A DNA stretch of 64,000 bases from Caprimulgus europaeus (Eukaryota; Chordata; Aves; Caprimulgiformes; Caprimulgidae). The notes beneath the pieces were generated by a model that had not been told where the DNA came from, searched no databases, and worked only from the letters and a program-made list of their open reading frames with translations. This document shows positions 52,101-62,491 of the stretch, piece after piece (the stretch's first letter is position 1; each line of letters opens with the position of its first letter). The DNA lies in assembly GCA_907165065.1 (NCBI GenBank), contig OU015535.1:868001-932000 (forward strand), in the 5' to 3' direction. Made by a program: the position numbers and the translations under genes.

Positions 52101-52960
52101 TATTTTCAGAAGTATTTTAGGGAACATTAGTAGTGATATTTTCGTATGCCAGAGCTAAACATTTATTTGCTGCAAACAAATCCTTTTTGCTTCCACCACC
52201 AGCTATTATTCACTATTTAATTCTACTTTTGTGTATCTATCCTGCATCCTAAATAAAGCTGTTGTATGCATACACATTACTTCATTAATGAGAGGCACAT
52301 TCTAACAGCAAAATCTTGAATCAAGCTAATAGAAAATCCATTATAAAGGAGTTTGGAGGGAAATGTACGTGGGAAGAAAAATTGAATGCTAGCATTGAGC
52401 TCATTCCTGAGGCTTTCTGCAAAGTATCTCAGAGGCACACGATGGTTTGAAATAAATTTTTGAATGACATTTTCTACTGCTAATTTCCTGTAAGTGTCTT
52501 TAAAGCTTTTCCTTGCTAGGACATGCTGTAGCATTGTTTGAAGAGCTCTGTACTGCATGTTTATCAGTGAGCTTTATGCAGCTGAAGCATGCATCGGACG
52601 TGGTTTAGACACCACGTGCCACAAATTCAGGACGTGTCTTAAAACTTTTTACTGACTTCTTGCTAAGGAATTGAGTTAAAAGATTAAAGTATTAGAAATA
52701 ATTCCCTGTGCTTTCTTGTTGAGGAAGTAGAGTTCTATGGTTTTATCTCTCACCTCTAGAGTGGGTGGATGCAAACAACAGCCTTCCCCAGCTGCCGCAG
52801 TTTCAACTGATTTTGGTGCGTTCTTCTACTCAGACTGGCAATTACACCTGACAGGTCCGGATGACCTTTTAAAAGTGCTCTGTTTTCAAGAGTTTGGAGT
52901 AGCTTGGAATTACAGCTCATTGTTATGTTATTAAATTCACAATTAATTTGTTTTGAACAG
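49171..52960 (+). other. FAM120A: Intron 12 (3.8 kb)
   Basis: GT-AG intron. Two frames of about 105 codons (50520-50834 and 51439-51759) have no recognisable domain. I see no known repeat family here. Confidence 0.82.
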
Positions 52961-53170
52961 ATAGAGAACCTGGACCCCCGAGGAATCCAGCTGTCCGCTT
53001 TATTTATGAGCGGTGTCGACATGGCGCTCTTCGCGAACGACGCTTGCGGACAGCCCATTCCGTGGGAGCACTGCTGTCCCTGGATGTATTTCGATGGGAA
53101 ATTGTTCCAGACCAAGCTCATCAAAGCAAGCCGGGAGAAAGTTCCTCTCATTGACCTCTGTGATGGTCAG
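52961..53170 (+). CDS. FAM120A: FAM120A exon 13 (residues 757-826)
   Basis: 210 bases, 70 codons, phase 0 at both ends. Reads IENLDPRGIQLSALFMSG ... PLIDLCDGQ, including a Cys-containing block (NDACGQPIPWEHCCPWMYFDGK) that is conserved in FAM120A. Acceptor gaacag before 52961; donor gtgtgt at 53171. Known work places the RNA-binding region after about this point. Confidence 0.97.
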
Positions 53171-54342
53171 GTGTGTAGCTTCAGAGGATCAGATGTGCCA
53201 GATTTGCAGAAGTGCTGGGTGTGGCTGGGGTTCAGTCACTGCATGTGTCATCTCGTTACTTTTAACAGAGGAATGCGAGGTGAAAGGCTAGGGGGTCATC
53301 TTCAACTATTTATTCTCTTACTCTTGTTGGTGATTCAGATGATATTTCACTAGATTTGAAAAAAGTAAACTGGCATAAATCGTAATTTCATGTTTTTTCT
53401 CTCTGGAAACTGAAACTGGAATGCAATTGTGATGTAATGAGCAACTGAGGTGAAAACTATCTCTGCTCATTTGTTCAAGTACTGTCTTTTGGGTCAAGCT
53501 AGCAAGACTTGGGAAGGACTAAGCTGCAGTGGTTTTATAATGAAAGAAAACTTGTGATTTTCTTCTTTTACAGACTGAAGCAATTCTTACGGTCCTTAAG
53601 CTCAAAACTTTTTAATGTTTCTTTCAACCATCTTAAAATACAAATTAATTAGTTTTTTGTTGGATCCATATCATACAAAGTTATTACCTAACTAAAAACA
53701 GGAAACTGATAAAAATCAACAGTTTACTGAATGACCAAAACTTTTTTTTTTCCTTTTTGGGACATATGAAATTTTAACAAAAAAGCTTACCTCTTCTTAT
53801 TTCTGACTCAAGTGACTGTAGATTAAATATTGATGATGGCCATGGTCCCTCTCAGGCTCGTTAGCCTCCAGACATGTTTGAGCCTGTTTACTTAGACTTT
53901 GTTTTGCAGTCCAGGATGATTATTCTGTGTGAAGGGAAGGACTGTGTGAAGTGTTCAGGGGACCATAGACAGAGATTTCTCAGCTCCTTTCTGGAAAACC
54001 CTTTTAACTTGTAAACTGTTTCTGTGTTAGCGACTTCTGCACTGTCTCAGTGTTCAGACTCCTGTCTCTCTACTAATACATGAAGATTTCCTTGTGAACA
54101 GTTCTAATACCATTGAACTGTTAGTAGGCATGCAAGACAGATTAGTGTGATTTCCTAGCTAGCTTCATGGAGTGTTTGCAGTGGTTACCTACTCATCTGT
54201 TATTTTGCTTTCTTTGAAGCCACCCCATGTCCCCCCCTCCCCCACTGCTACCAAAACCTTGCCATGCAAACCCAATACAGAAGCTTTATGCAATTCAAAT
54301 CAGAATTTTAACGTCTCTTTGTGACCTTTGCTTCATTCACAG
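53171..54342 (+). other. FAM120A: Intron 13 (1.2 kb)
   Basis: GT-AG intron. An LTR end fragment (54216-54279) lies close to its 3' splice site. Nothing else is recognised. Confidence 0.87.
54216..54279 (-). mobile_element. Terminal fragment of an avian LTR beside the exon 14 acceptor
   Basis: The minus strand starts TGTATTGGGTTTGCATGGC, the characteristic 5' end of common bird ERV LTRs, and continues for about 60 bases through the 'aaggttttggtagc' stretch and a C-rich (plus-strand) run. The rest of the LTR is missing. Its plus-strand end is 63 bases before exon 14, so it overlaps the region where the branch point would normally lie or just precedes it. Confidence 0.7.
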
Positions 54343-54526
54343 GCTGAGCAGGCAGCCAAGGTTGAAAAGATGCGTCAGAGCATCCTAGAAGGATTAAATT
54401 TCTCCAGGCAGAACCATCCTCTCCCTTTCCCACCTCCACCTGCCATGCCTTTCTATCCAGCTTCTATGTATCCTCGACACTTTGGGCCAGTCCCACCACC
54501 TCAGGGCAGGGGGAGAGGCTTTGCTG
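54343..54526 (+). CDS. FAM120A: FAM120A exon 14 (residues 827-888), proline-rich segment
   Basis: 184 bases. Begins with a charged helical stretch (AEQAAKVEKMRQSILEGL), followed by a proline-rich segment with PPPP at 856-859 and PVPPPQ at 875-880. These could bind SH3 domains, in keeping with the known Src-family scaffold role. It ends in GRGRGFAG, the first of the RG repeats. Acceptor cattcacag before 54343; strong donor gtaagt at 54527. It ends in phase 1. Confidence 0.96.
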
Positions 54527-55435
54527 GTAAGTGATGGGGCAGCGGTGTGAAACGTGTTGGTGTGCAGCCTTACCTTGTCTTTTACATCCCCAAACAACAA
54601 ACTGATTTGCCTGATTAATTTCACAGGAAAAAAACACATAAAAGCAAGTGGTTGGCATGTGTTGTCGTGTGCCAATCGCTGTATTTTGTTGTTCCTTTTA
54701 TTAGTCATAGCCTAGCAATATGGAATGTGTTGTATTGCTGTGTATTTCCATCAGGAGTTTTAGTAACTCTGCCAGATCAAAATACTTTTATTGCTATTGT
54801 ATTAAATAGAAAAAAGAGGAATTGGTCAGCACTGACCAATTTTTAGTTATATGAAAAGGCTCTTATTTGCATTGTACATTGCTTCAGAACTTTTATATTT
54901 ATAAATATTAATAATGCCTAAATTAATGGACAGTTTTAACTGTCAGAGTTGAAGACAACCTTTCCTCCTCCCCATCCCTCTGTATTTGCTACAGTCATTT
55001 AACCATTGGCACCCTTGAGTGTAAATACCAATACAACCACTCCAGGCTGTTTCAAGAATTATTCCCTTTCTCAAAATCTCAAATTCCCTTTCTCAAAACC
55101 TCTCCAGTACCAAGGCCCATAGATGTGCTGGTGCTGGACACTGGGGGTAGGATGTTCTTGGGGTGCCACGACTGTAGCCACTGGAGCCAAAAAATTGTCT
55201 CAGACCTTTCCATGCACGTTGTGCTGTAGAAGCTGGGATGCCCGTCCCATACCCCGGTGCAAGGCCTGCTGAGGCAGTAGGACATCCTTGGCCAGGGCTT
55301 CCTCAGCAGTGGTGGCTTGCAGGAGCCCAGCCTGCAGGAGCGTGGCCCTCCCGCGGCGTCTCTGCTAGGGGCCTTCCCGGATGCCTGGCCCCCTCACAGC
55401 TTTTCCCCTGTCTCTCTTTACCCTGGGTCTAACAG
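54527..55435 (+). other. FAM120A: Intron 14 (0.9 kb)
   Basis: GT-AG intron, AT-rich first half and GC-rich last 200 bases. No known repeat or gene is recognised. Confidence 0.87.
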
Positions 55436-55573
55436 GAGTCTATGGCTTCGGAGGCCCTTATGGGGAAACAGTAGCCACAGGTGCTTACCGGGCCTTCCGG
55501 GTGGCGGCAGCGGCAGGACACTCCGGAGCCTTCTCTGGCAATGACAGCAACAGGACTAGCAAGTTTCAGGGCG
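55436..55573 (+). CDS. FAM120A: FAM120A exon 15 (residues 888-934)
   Basis: 138 bases, phase 1 at both ends, so skipping would keep the frame. Reads (G)VYGFGGPYGETVATG ... TSKFQGG: a Gly/Tyr/Ala-rich, low-complexity part of the RNA-binding tail. Acceptor aacag at 55431-55435; donor gtaatt at 55574. The exon is GC-rich against its flanks. Confidence 0.95.
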
Positions 55574-57069
55574 GTAATTATACCCAAACCCCTTTTCTTA
55601 GAGCTTCTGGCAACAGCTTCCTTCACTCCACGGTTTGGTCTGAGGCTTTCCTACTGACTGCCAGCTCCCTTTCTCCCTAACTGTCTCAGCTCTCCCTCTC
55701 TAGAGCCTGCCCGGGCTGCTGTCCGCTCCGCTCTCCCCAGGTCCCCGCCGCAAAGCCCCCTCGGCCCAGCCTCTCTCACGCCTAGAAACCCTCCTGCAAA
55801 CACAGGGTAGCCCTAAAACCTAACGAGACAGTCTGTCTCCTGCACTTCAAAACGCAAGGGTGCAGTCTGGAATCAGCTGAACTTTGCTTGAATGTATTCA
55901 CAGTTATTTTCTAAAGTTTGGGGGCAGTTGAGCTTTTTGCAAACCAGCCCAACCTAGAGGTGACTGGCTCGGTGTTGCTGCCAACCCCTCCTCCGCTGGC
56001 ATCGCTGTCGGCACGGACACAGGCGTGGGATTTCCCTACCTCCCTGTGTGCCCGTTGCTCGTCTCTTGTACGAGGTGGGACAAGGGAAACCCCTGTTCAC
56101 TCCAATCCTCCATTTAGGGTAAATTTTTTCCATATATTTAGCTGTTCTTTCTGACCTCTGAGCTTTTATCCTAAGAGCAAACGTACCTCTAATGCTTCCT
56201 TGTGTGAATAACTTTACCCCAATAAAAAATGTGCATTTTTGAAGCTGAAAGAGTTGTCCAGGGAAGTAGGAACCTTCTTGAATTTAATCAGTAATTTAGT
56301 TCCTAGCATATTAACGTTTGAAGACTAATCATGGCTGCATAAACGCTGTGTTTTGTAACCCCTTCAGTGCTGATGGTCTTACCAGTAACATCTGGCTCAG
56401 TTGCACTTACCTAGACTTCTTGAAACATATATTATGCCCCAGGGTTGATTTTTAAGGGCAAAACACAGGTATAAAGATAGGAGCAACTTGAAAAGAAGAT
56501 ACACTGATATTTTAGACAATTGCAAGTTCAGCTGCTTGCTTGGTAAGGGAGGGATAAACCTACCTCTTACTCCCAGATCAGTTTAAACACTTGATTTTTA
56601 TAACAACTTAGTGTTAGTAGAGATAATTCCGCCTAGTGAGTTGTTTATAGCAATTATATTCTATGTGTCTTATGCTGATATTTGTTGTTCACTAAAAAAT
56701 GCCTTTAAACCTGCAAAAATTACATCTTCATTAGGAATGCAGGAAAAAAAGAATCTTCAGACAGGTTGTAAAATTTCACTTCAGTTTCTTAGTGCTTATC
56801 TAAAGTATATTTTTAATTACTGAAACTGAAGCACTCGTGTAAGATAATTTTTCTTTTCATAATTCATGTCTATTTTTAAGAAGGGGGAAAGAAAAGACTC
56901 CTGGAAACACAATGCTTGTGAAAGACTGCAGAGTGAGAAATAATCTCCCAGTATCAAGAGAGGAAACTGTAGATGTGATAAAATCTAAGCAAACCCGTTT
57001 TCCATTCATTTCGTAATGTGACCACGATGATTGTGAAGATCAAGGTTTGGTTTTTGCTTTTCTGTGCAG
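55574..57069 (+). other. FAM120A: Intron 15 (1.5 kb)
   Basis: GT-AG intron. The first 200 bases are GC- and pyrimidine-rich and stay in an open frame with exon 15 on one reading. No repeat is recognised. Confidence 0.87.
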
Positions 57070-57211
57070 GAGTCCAACCTATTCCTTCTCAGGGAGGGAA
57101 ACTTGAAATTGCCGGCACTGTAGTCGGCCACTGGGCTGGAAGCAGACGTGGCCGCGGGGGCAGGGGGCCGTTTCCTCTGCAGGTCGTGTCTGTGGGAGGA
57201 CCAGCGAGAGG
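57070..57211 (+). CDS. FAM120A: FAM120A exon 16 (residues 934-981), RGG-type motif
   Basis: 142 bases reading (G)VQPIPSQGGKLEIAG ... GGPARG. Contains SRRGRGGRG at 958-966, an arginine/glycine motif typical of RNA binding and of arginine methylation. Acceptor gtgcag at 57064-57069; donor gtgagt at 57212. It enters in phase 1 and ends in phase 2. Confidence 0.97.
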
Positions 57212-59504
57212 GTGAGTGCAATCTCTGCTGAGTGTGCTTTTCATATGTAATTTAGTGATTGGGGGGAAAAGTAACACAGGGAAAAGTTGGAGGCATCAGA
57301 AATTGCACACAATGCATTTTAGGACGCATGAGGTAAATTGTACTCGCTGAGGATTCGAGAAAAGCATTTACTTTCATTTTAAAATGTTTTTAATGAGTTA
57401 TTCAGAGAAGTGTAAGCATTTTTATGTGCAAATAAAATTCCTACTCTGAATCTGATATAGATATAAATAGAGAAAGATGATATATATGCACACACACTGG
57501 ATTGTTTTGCATAAGGAAATTACTTGGGAGCTTTCTCTGACATAAAATCAGTAAATACATTGTACCAAATCAAAACTATCACAGCATTCAATTAATTTCT
57601 TTGTCATAGTAGAACATTTATTAAGTGCTATGATAAGAATTTTAATAACTTCATTATGTAATTCTTCTGTGAAGCAGAAAACACCTGAAGGACATTTCTA
57701 GGTTTAATAGTTCTCTGCTACAGTCATGATGGGAGATGTGCTTAAAAGAATATTAATTTCTTCAGCTCTTCCACTTCATTTCACTACATCTGAAATTACA
57801 AGTGCACAATGTTTCTGAGAAAGAGATACTCTGTTATACAAATACTTAGTCCTTTACTTTTAAGACTCTATTTTTTCCGTAGGCTTAATTGTTCTGTACC
57901 CTACAGAACTGTCTGTCGTCTTTAACTGAGATTGTATCTGTTACAGGAGACAATCCCAAAGTAATGTGATTTATATATTGTGTCTGTATTAAAGCAATAG
58001 AGGACAGTAGATGTATTTATGCCACCTTGAGCCAGGAAGCAGCAGTCTGAAAGAATAAGTCTGAACTGCAGAAATTCCTCTCTATCCATTAATTTAATCA
58101 AAGGTGTGCTATAAAGCACAGTGCTGAAGTCAGCAAGAGCTGTTGGAGTGCCTGTCTTGGACTGAGTGAGGAAATGGTTGGATCTGAAGTCCTGGGAGAA
58201 TGGGAGCAGGGGGAGAAGCTGCTCTTGTTAGGGGCAGGGAGAGGTAAGAACAGCAGAAAGAAAGATTTCAGAGTTCAGCAGCAGCAAACAGTGTTGTTGT
58301 AAGAGCAGAGCTGACACTTTGAGAGGAGAAAATGTAGGTAGGAAGATTATATTCTCTAGAAAGAGGTTCAGTTGCCAAAACATAAGCACCTAGTGTTGTT
58401 TGAGATGCTTCAGACAACTGTCAGCTAAGTGTGCAGGCTGGCAGGGTCTGTGGGACCCCTCTGCTCTTCCAGAGCAGCAGCTGGAGACCAGGGAAATGAG
58501 CTGAGGTGTGTGATGAGGCACTAGACTCCTTTAGGTGTTTTAATCTTCCTCCTCAGTTTCAGTGGATGAAATAACATTTTTCACCATTTAAATGAGGTTA
58601 GTGTGTGGTCCTAAGTTCTGTTTTTCACAAGAACAGAACATGAACAGGAGAATCTGGCTTGCTACAGAGCTTTGACTTTCCCTCAGCTGAATGCACTGCC
58701 TGACACGCTGTTTGTGGAAAGCACCTGGGTAATTGGTAGTGCCGTGCTCAGTTACCTGCTGTCTGACTGAGGCACCCCCAGTGACCATCTGGGGACACTG
58801 TCAGGCTCTGATCTGGCTTCTATTTACACGTACCACTGGCTTCCTCCCAGAGTAGCAATGCCTCCATTTTCTCCAGAAGCAAATAAACATTAATGCAAAA
58901 CATCAGTGGCCAGGAACTAACAGTGGTGAGTGCTACACTGAGAGCCCTCCTTGTCTGGGAAGCAGTCACATCACTGAAGGGCAGTATTGCTCCTGTAAGT
59001 ACCTTCATGGCAGAGAAATATTCTCCAGCAGTTTGAGTTAGGAGATAAAATATCTGCCTTTTTCTTTCTGGCAGAGGAACTGTCATTGGGCTGTTAGGTT
59101 TGGGTGCACATTGTCACCTCAGAAGGACAGGAAGCGTGTCAGTGCCGGATCTTCCTGTCTCCATCAGATCACAACTGATGTTAAATTCTTTACATGTAGA
59201 GTTATTAGAATTAGTCAGAAAAGGAAAAACTCCCACAGGCAGCTTATCAGTTTGTTGTGTTGGTTGATACTAAAAACAAAACCCAGTATGAAACACACTG
59301 ATGTCAGTGTCCCATCTAGAGACAGATGTTTTAAAGATTGGGTTCTGTGCTGGCAGATGCTGTTTCGTGCTAGAGAACACTGCTAGGAAACTGCACAGCA
59401 CAGTGGCTGCAGTTCCTCACCCGGTCCTGCACATTTCTGTTTCAGCTTTAATCTGTTTTAGCAGAGGCCATCGTGTCAGGCTTGTTGCCACCAGTCTCGT
59501 GTCT

Positions 59505-59584
59505 CTGTGCAGCACTGAACTTAGATGGTGTAAAATTACTCCAGCTGCTTTTACTGGCTTTGATACATCGATGTATTTGGTGTG
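59505..59584. repeat. Flank shared with LTR copy 1
   Basis: Counterpart of 39350-39437, immediately left of LTR copy 2. It includes the same tacatcgatgta palindrome and gcagcactgaactt start. Confidence 0.85.
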
Positions 59585-60549
59585 TGTGGTGGTTTGACCA
59601 CAGATAGACCATGTGGTCCTGCACTCACACCCCCCACCCAGTGAGATGGGATGGGAGACACAACAAAGGGGGCACGGGATTAGGATGAAGGACAGGGAGG
59701 GCTCACTCACCAGTGGTGGGCACAGGCAAAACAGATTCCACTTGGGGAAGAAAAGTCAATTTAATTCATTGCAAATCATCTGAGTAGACATAACAACCAC
59801 ATCTCACAACACCTTCCCCCACCCCTCCCTTCTTCCTGGGCTCAAATCACTTTGCTCCTTATTTCTCTACCTTCCTCCCCAGCAGCCCAGGGGACAGGGA
59901 ATGGGGGTTCAGTCAGGTCACCTCTGCTGCTCTTCCTGGCATGAAAGTCCAGGAACAAGATGTTCCAGAGCAGCTTCCCATGGAGCCAGGGACCTCTTTC
60001 GGCTCAGCTCCCAGCTCCAGCATGGGGACACCAGTGGGCTGCAGAGTCACCCCCCACTCTGGGGGTCCACCCCTGCTCTGGCAGCGAGTGACTCTTGGGG
60101 TCCCAATTCCAGTCACAACTGCCCTCAGGCTCAGCTCCTCTGCTCCAGCGTGGAGTTCCCCGTGCTCTACACGTGGGTCTCTGCTCCACCATTGAACCTC
60201 CATGGGCTGCAGGGACCTCCTTTGCCTTCTCCTGCTCCATCAGGTGAACTGGGTGTGGGTCTTTGTCTTTTCCTCTGGCAACAAAGCTCTGTCTGTCCTT
60301 TGTTTAGGCCAGTGGTCTCTGTTCAGGTCAACGGCCTCTCCTCCAGGTTCTCTCCACCTTCTTTTCAGGGCAGTCCTTCCCCTCACCAGTATGGATTCCC
60401 AGAGCTGTTTCTCTGGTGCTCACTGGCCCAGCCTGGGCTGGGGGGTCTCTGCCTTGGAGCCAGGGGAGCTTTTCACTCTCACGAGATGGCTCTTCCCCCA
60501 CTACCACAAAAATGCCCTCCCCCCACCCCCCTCACATAAACCCAACACA
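59585..60549 (-). mobile_element. LTR of an avian endogenous retrovirus (ERVL-like), copy 2
   Basis: About 965 bases bounded by TGTGGTGGTTTGACC and AAACCCAACACA. It is a close relative of 39438-40420 in the same orientation. Left-flank gtgtg and right-flank gagtg differ by one base, so a decayed 5-base duplication is possible but weak. The 212-codon plus-strand frame inside it (59901-60539) has no domain and is a by-product. Confidence 0.75.
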
Positions 60550-60657
60550 GAGTGATTTCCTGAGTATGGAAATCTGACTGGGCTCCCTGAAGGGCACACC
60601 TTCACCTTGTGAAAACATAGCAAAGGGTAGGTAAGCCCTGTTAAAATCTTTGGAAAG

Positions 60658-61248
60658 AAAAGCCCTTTAAGATCATCAAGTGCCATCATGAACCCAACAC
60701 TGACCAGTCCCCACTGACCCCTGTCCCTCAGCACTGTGTCTACACCACTCTCAATCCCTCCAGGGATGGGGACTCCACCACTGCCTTGGGCAACCCCTTC
60801 CAATGCCTCAGAACCCTTTCAGCAAAGAAATTCTTCCTCACATCCCATCTCAGTTGCCCTGGGCACAACTGGAGCCCATTCCCTCTTGTCCTGTCCCTTG
60901 GTCCTTGGTTGAACAGACCCACCCCCACCTCTCTGCACCCTCCTTGCAGGGACTTGGACAGAGCCAGAAGGTCTCCCCTCAGCCTCCTTTTCTCCAGGCT
61001 CAGCACCCCCAGTTCCCTCAGCCGGGAACTCAGCACACTTGTGCTCCAGACCCTTCCCCAGCTCCGTTCCCTTCTCTGGACACGCTCCAGCACCTCCAGG
61101 TCCTTCTTGGAGTCAGGGGCCCAACACTGAACCCAGCACTCGAGCTGTGGCCTCACCAGTGCCCAGTGCAGGGGGAAGAGAACTTCCCTGGTCCTGCTGG
61201 CCACGCTGTTCCACCTGGGCACTCTGCTGGCTCCTGTTCAGCCAGCAG
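60658..61248 (-). mobile_element. CR1 LINE fragment, longest recent copy
   Basis: The minus strand encodes the CR1 reverse-transcriptase C-terminus without a stop over about 160 codons (61222 to 60740), followed by part of the 3' UTR. The very 3' tail is missing at 60658. It belongs to the same subfamily as 20791-21136, which it matches closely over the shared part. It starts about 110 bases after the LTR copy. Confidence 0.9.
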
Positions 61249-62394
61249 CATACAGCACAGCGCTTTCCTTTTTTTATTCCTTACGTATTTAAATCCCAGT
61301 ATTTAGTTTCTCATTGCAGAGCAGTTTGCAGTGTGCATGAAAAGACTTTTGTGGCACAGATCAGTGCTGCTCCACTGAGTCACTTCAGCGTAACTGAATT
61401 TTTGCAGCCCAGCAGCAGAGGAAGTAGGAGTGCTACAGAACAGCTTATCTCCTCATCAAAGGGCTTTTTGTACAGCTCACAGGGACCTTGCTGGCATCTG
61501 GGAATGGTCAGGTATTCGGGAAATGTGCCAGCTTGAGAGGGGTCAGTTTAAGTGCTGGGACCTCCCAGCATCGGGCAGTGGATGTGGAGGAAAAGGAGAG
61601 CAATTGCATATTTCTAGTAGAGAAAACAAAAAGAATTTGTAGGTGAGAAGTAGTCCTTGACATAAGGATGAAAAAGTTGAGTTTCTTCAGTTGGTGGCAT
61701 TAAAATATTTTTTGATGGCATTAAAATAATTTTAGCTGAGTGAAAGTTTATTTTGATCTGATCTAATCTTTATTTAATCTAATTAAAAAGCCGCCACCTG
61801 CTCTGTCCTGGTTGGGAGCCTCCGTTTGAAAGCATCCAAACTCGAGAACTTGCTGCGTGTCAGAGGTGTCTCAAGCCTCCTTTTTTCCCCTCAGATAATT
61901 TTGTATTCTCCCATCAAAACTGAAGCAATTTTGCATTTTGCCTTCCTTTTTTTTTATCTGATTTCTTCTGTTTAGATGTGGGAAGTGTTATTAAACGGGG
62001 GAAACGGCTTTATAAATCATTCAGGTGGCTTGTGCATTTTTAAGGTGAATGTTTTTTGAGCTCTGTTTCTCAAGTGCTGTAGGGGCAATTTGAAACTCTG
62101 AAAATGTTTCTGCAAAGCTTGAAAGCAGTCATTTACTGTTTCTCTCGATGTGAAATACAGAAATAGTCATTTTATTGCTACGAAAACAAAAGGTTTGTCA
62201 GGTTTCATACACTTGCAAGCAGTAGAAGCCTGTAATTGTGAATTAGTTAGTCATGTGGCTTCTTTACAGACATGTAAACATTAGTCACTAGACAGTGAAG
62301 CTGGGAAAAAGATCTTCCAGCAAAATAAAATGTACAGTAGTTTTAAACAAAGCTGATATCTATGTTTCTTTCTTCCTTTTCCCCAAACTTGCAG

Positions 62395-62491
62395 GCGTCC
62401 TAGAGGAGTTATTTCCACTCCAGTGATAAGAACTTTTGGAAGAGGCGGAAGGTACTATGGGCGAGGTTATAAAAGCCAGGGAGCAATTCAG
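62395..62491 (+). CDS. FAM120A: FAM120A exon 17 (residues 981-1013), RG-rich tail
   Basis: 97 bases reading (G)RPRGVISTPVIRTFGRGG ... YKSQGAIQ. Contains GRGGR (996-1000) and YYGRGYK (1001-1007), further RG motifs of the RNA-binding tail. Acceptor cttgcag before 62395; donor gtaata at 62492. It ends in phase 0. The next coding exon is not in the window. Confidence 0.96.

Larger units (their letters stand above)
57212..62394 (+). other. FAM120A: Intron 16 (5.2 kb)
   Basis: GT-AG intron carrying the second large LTR copy (59585-60549), its left flank shared with copy 1, and a CR1 copy (60658-61248). The remainder has no recognised feature. Confidence 0.86.

Noticed and set aside
59901-60539. 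212-codon frame
   Set aside because: Lies inside LTR copy 2; the corresponding frame in copy 1 is broken up, so it is not conserved coding sequence.
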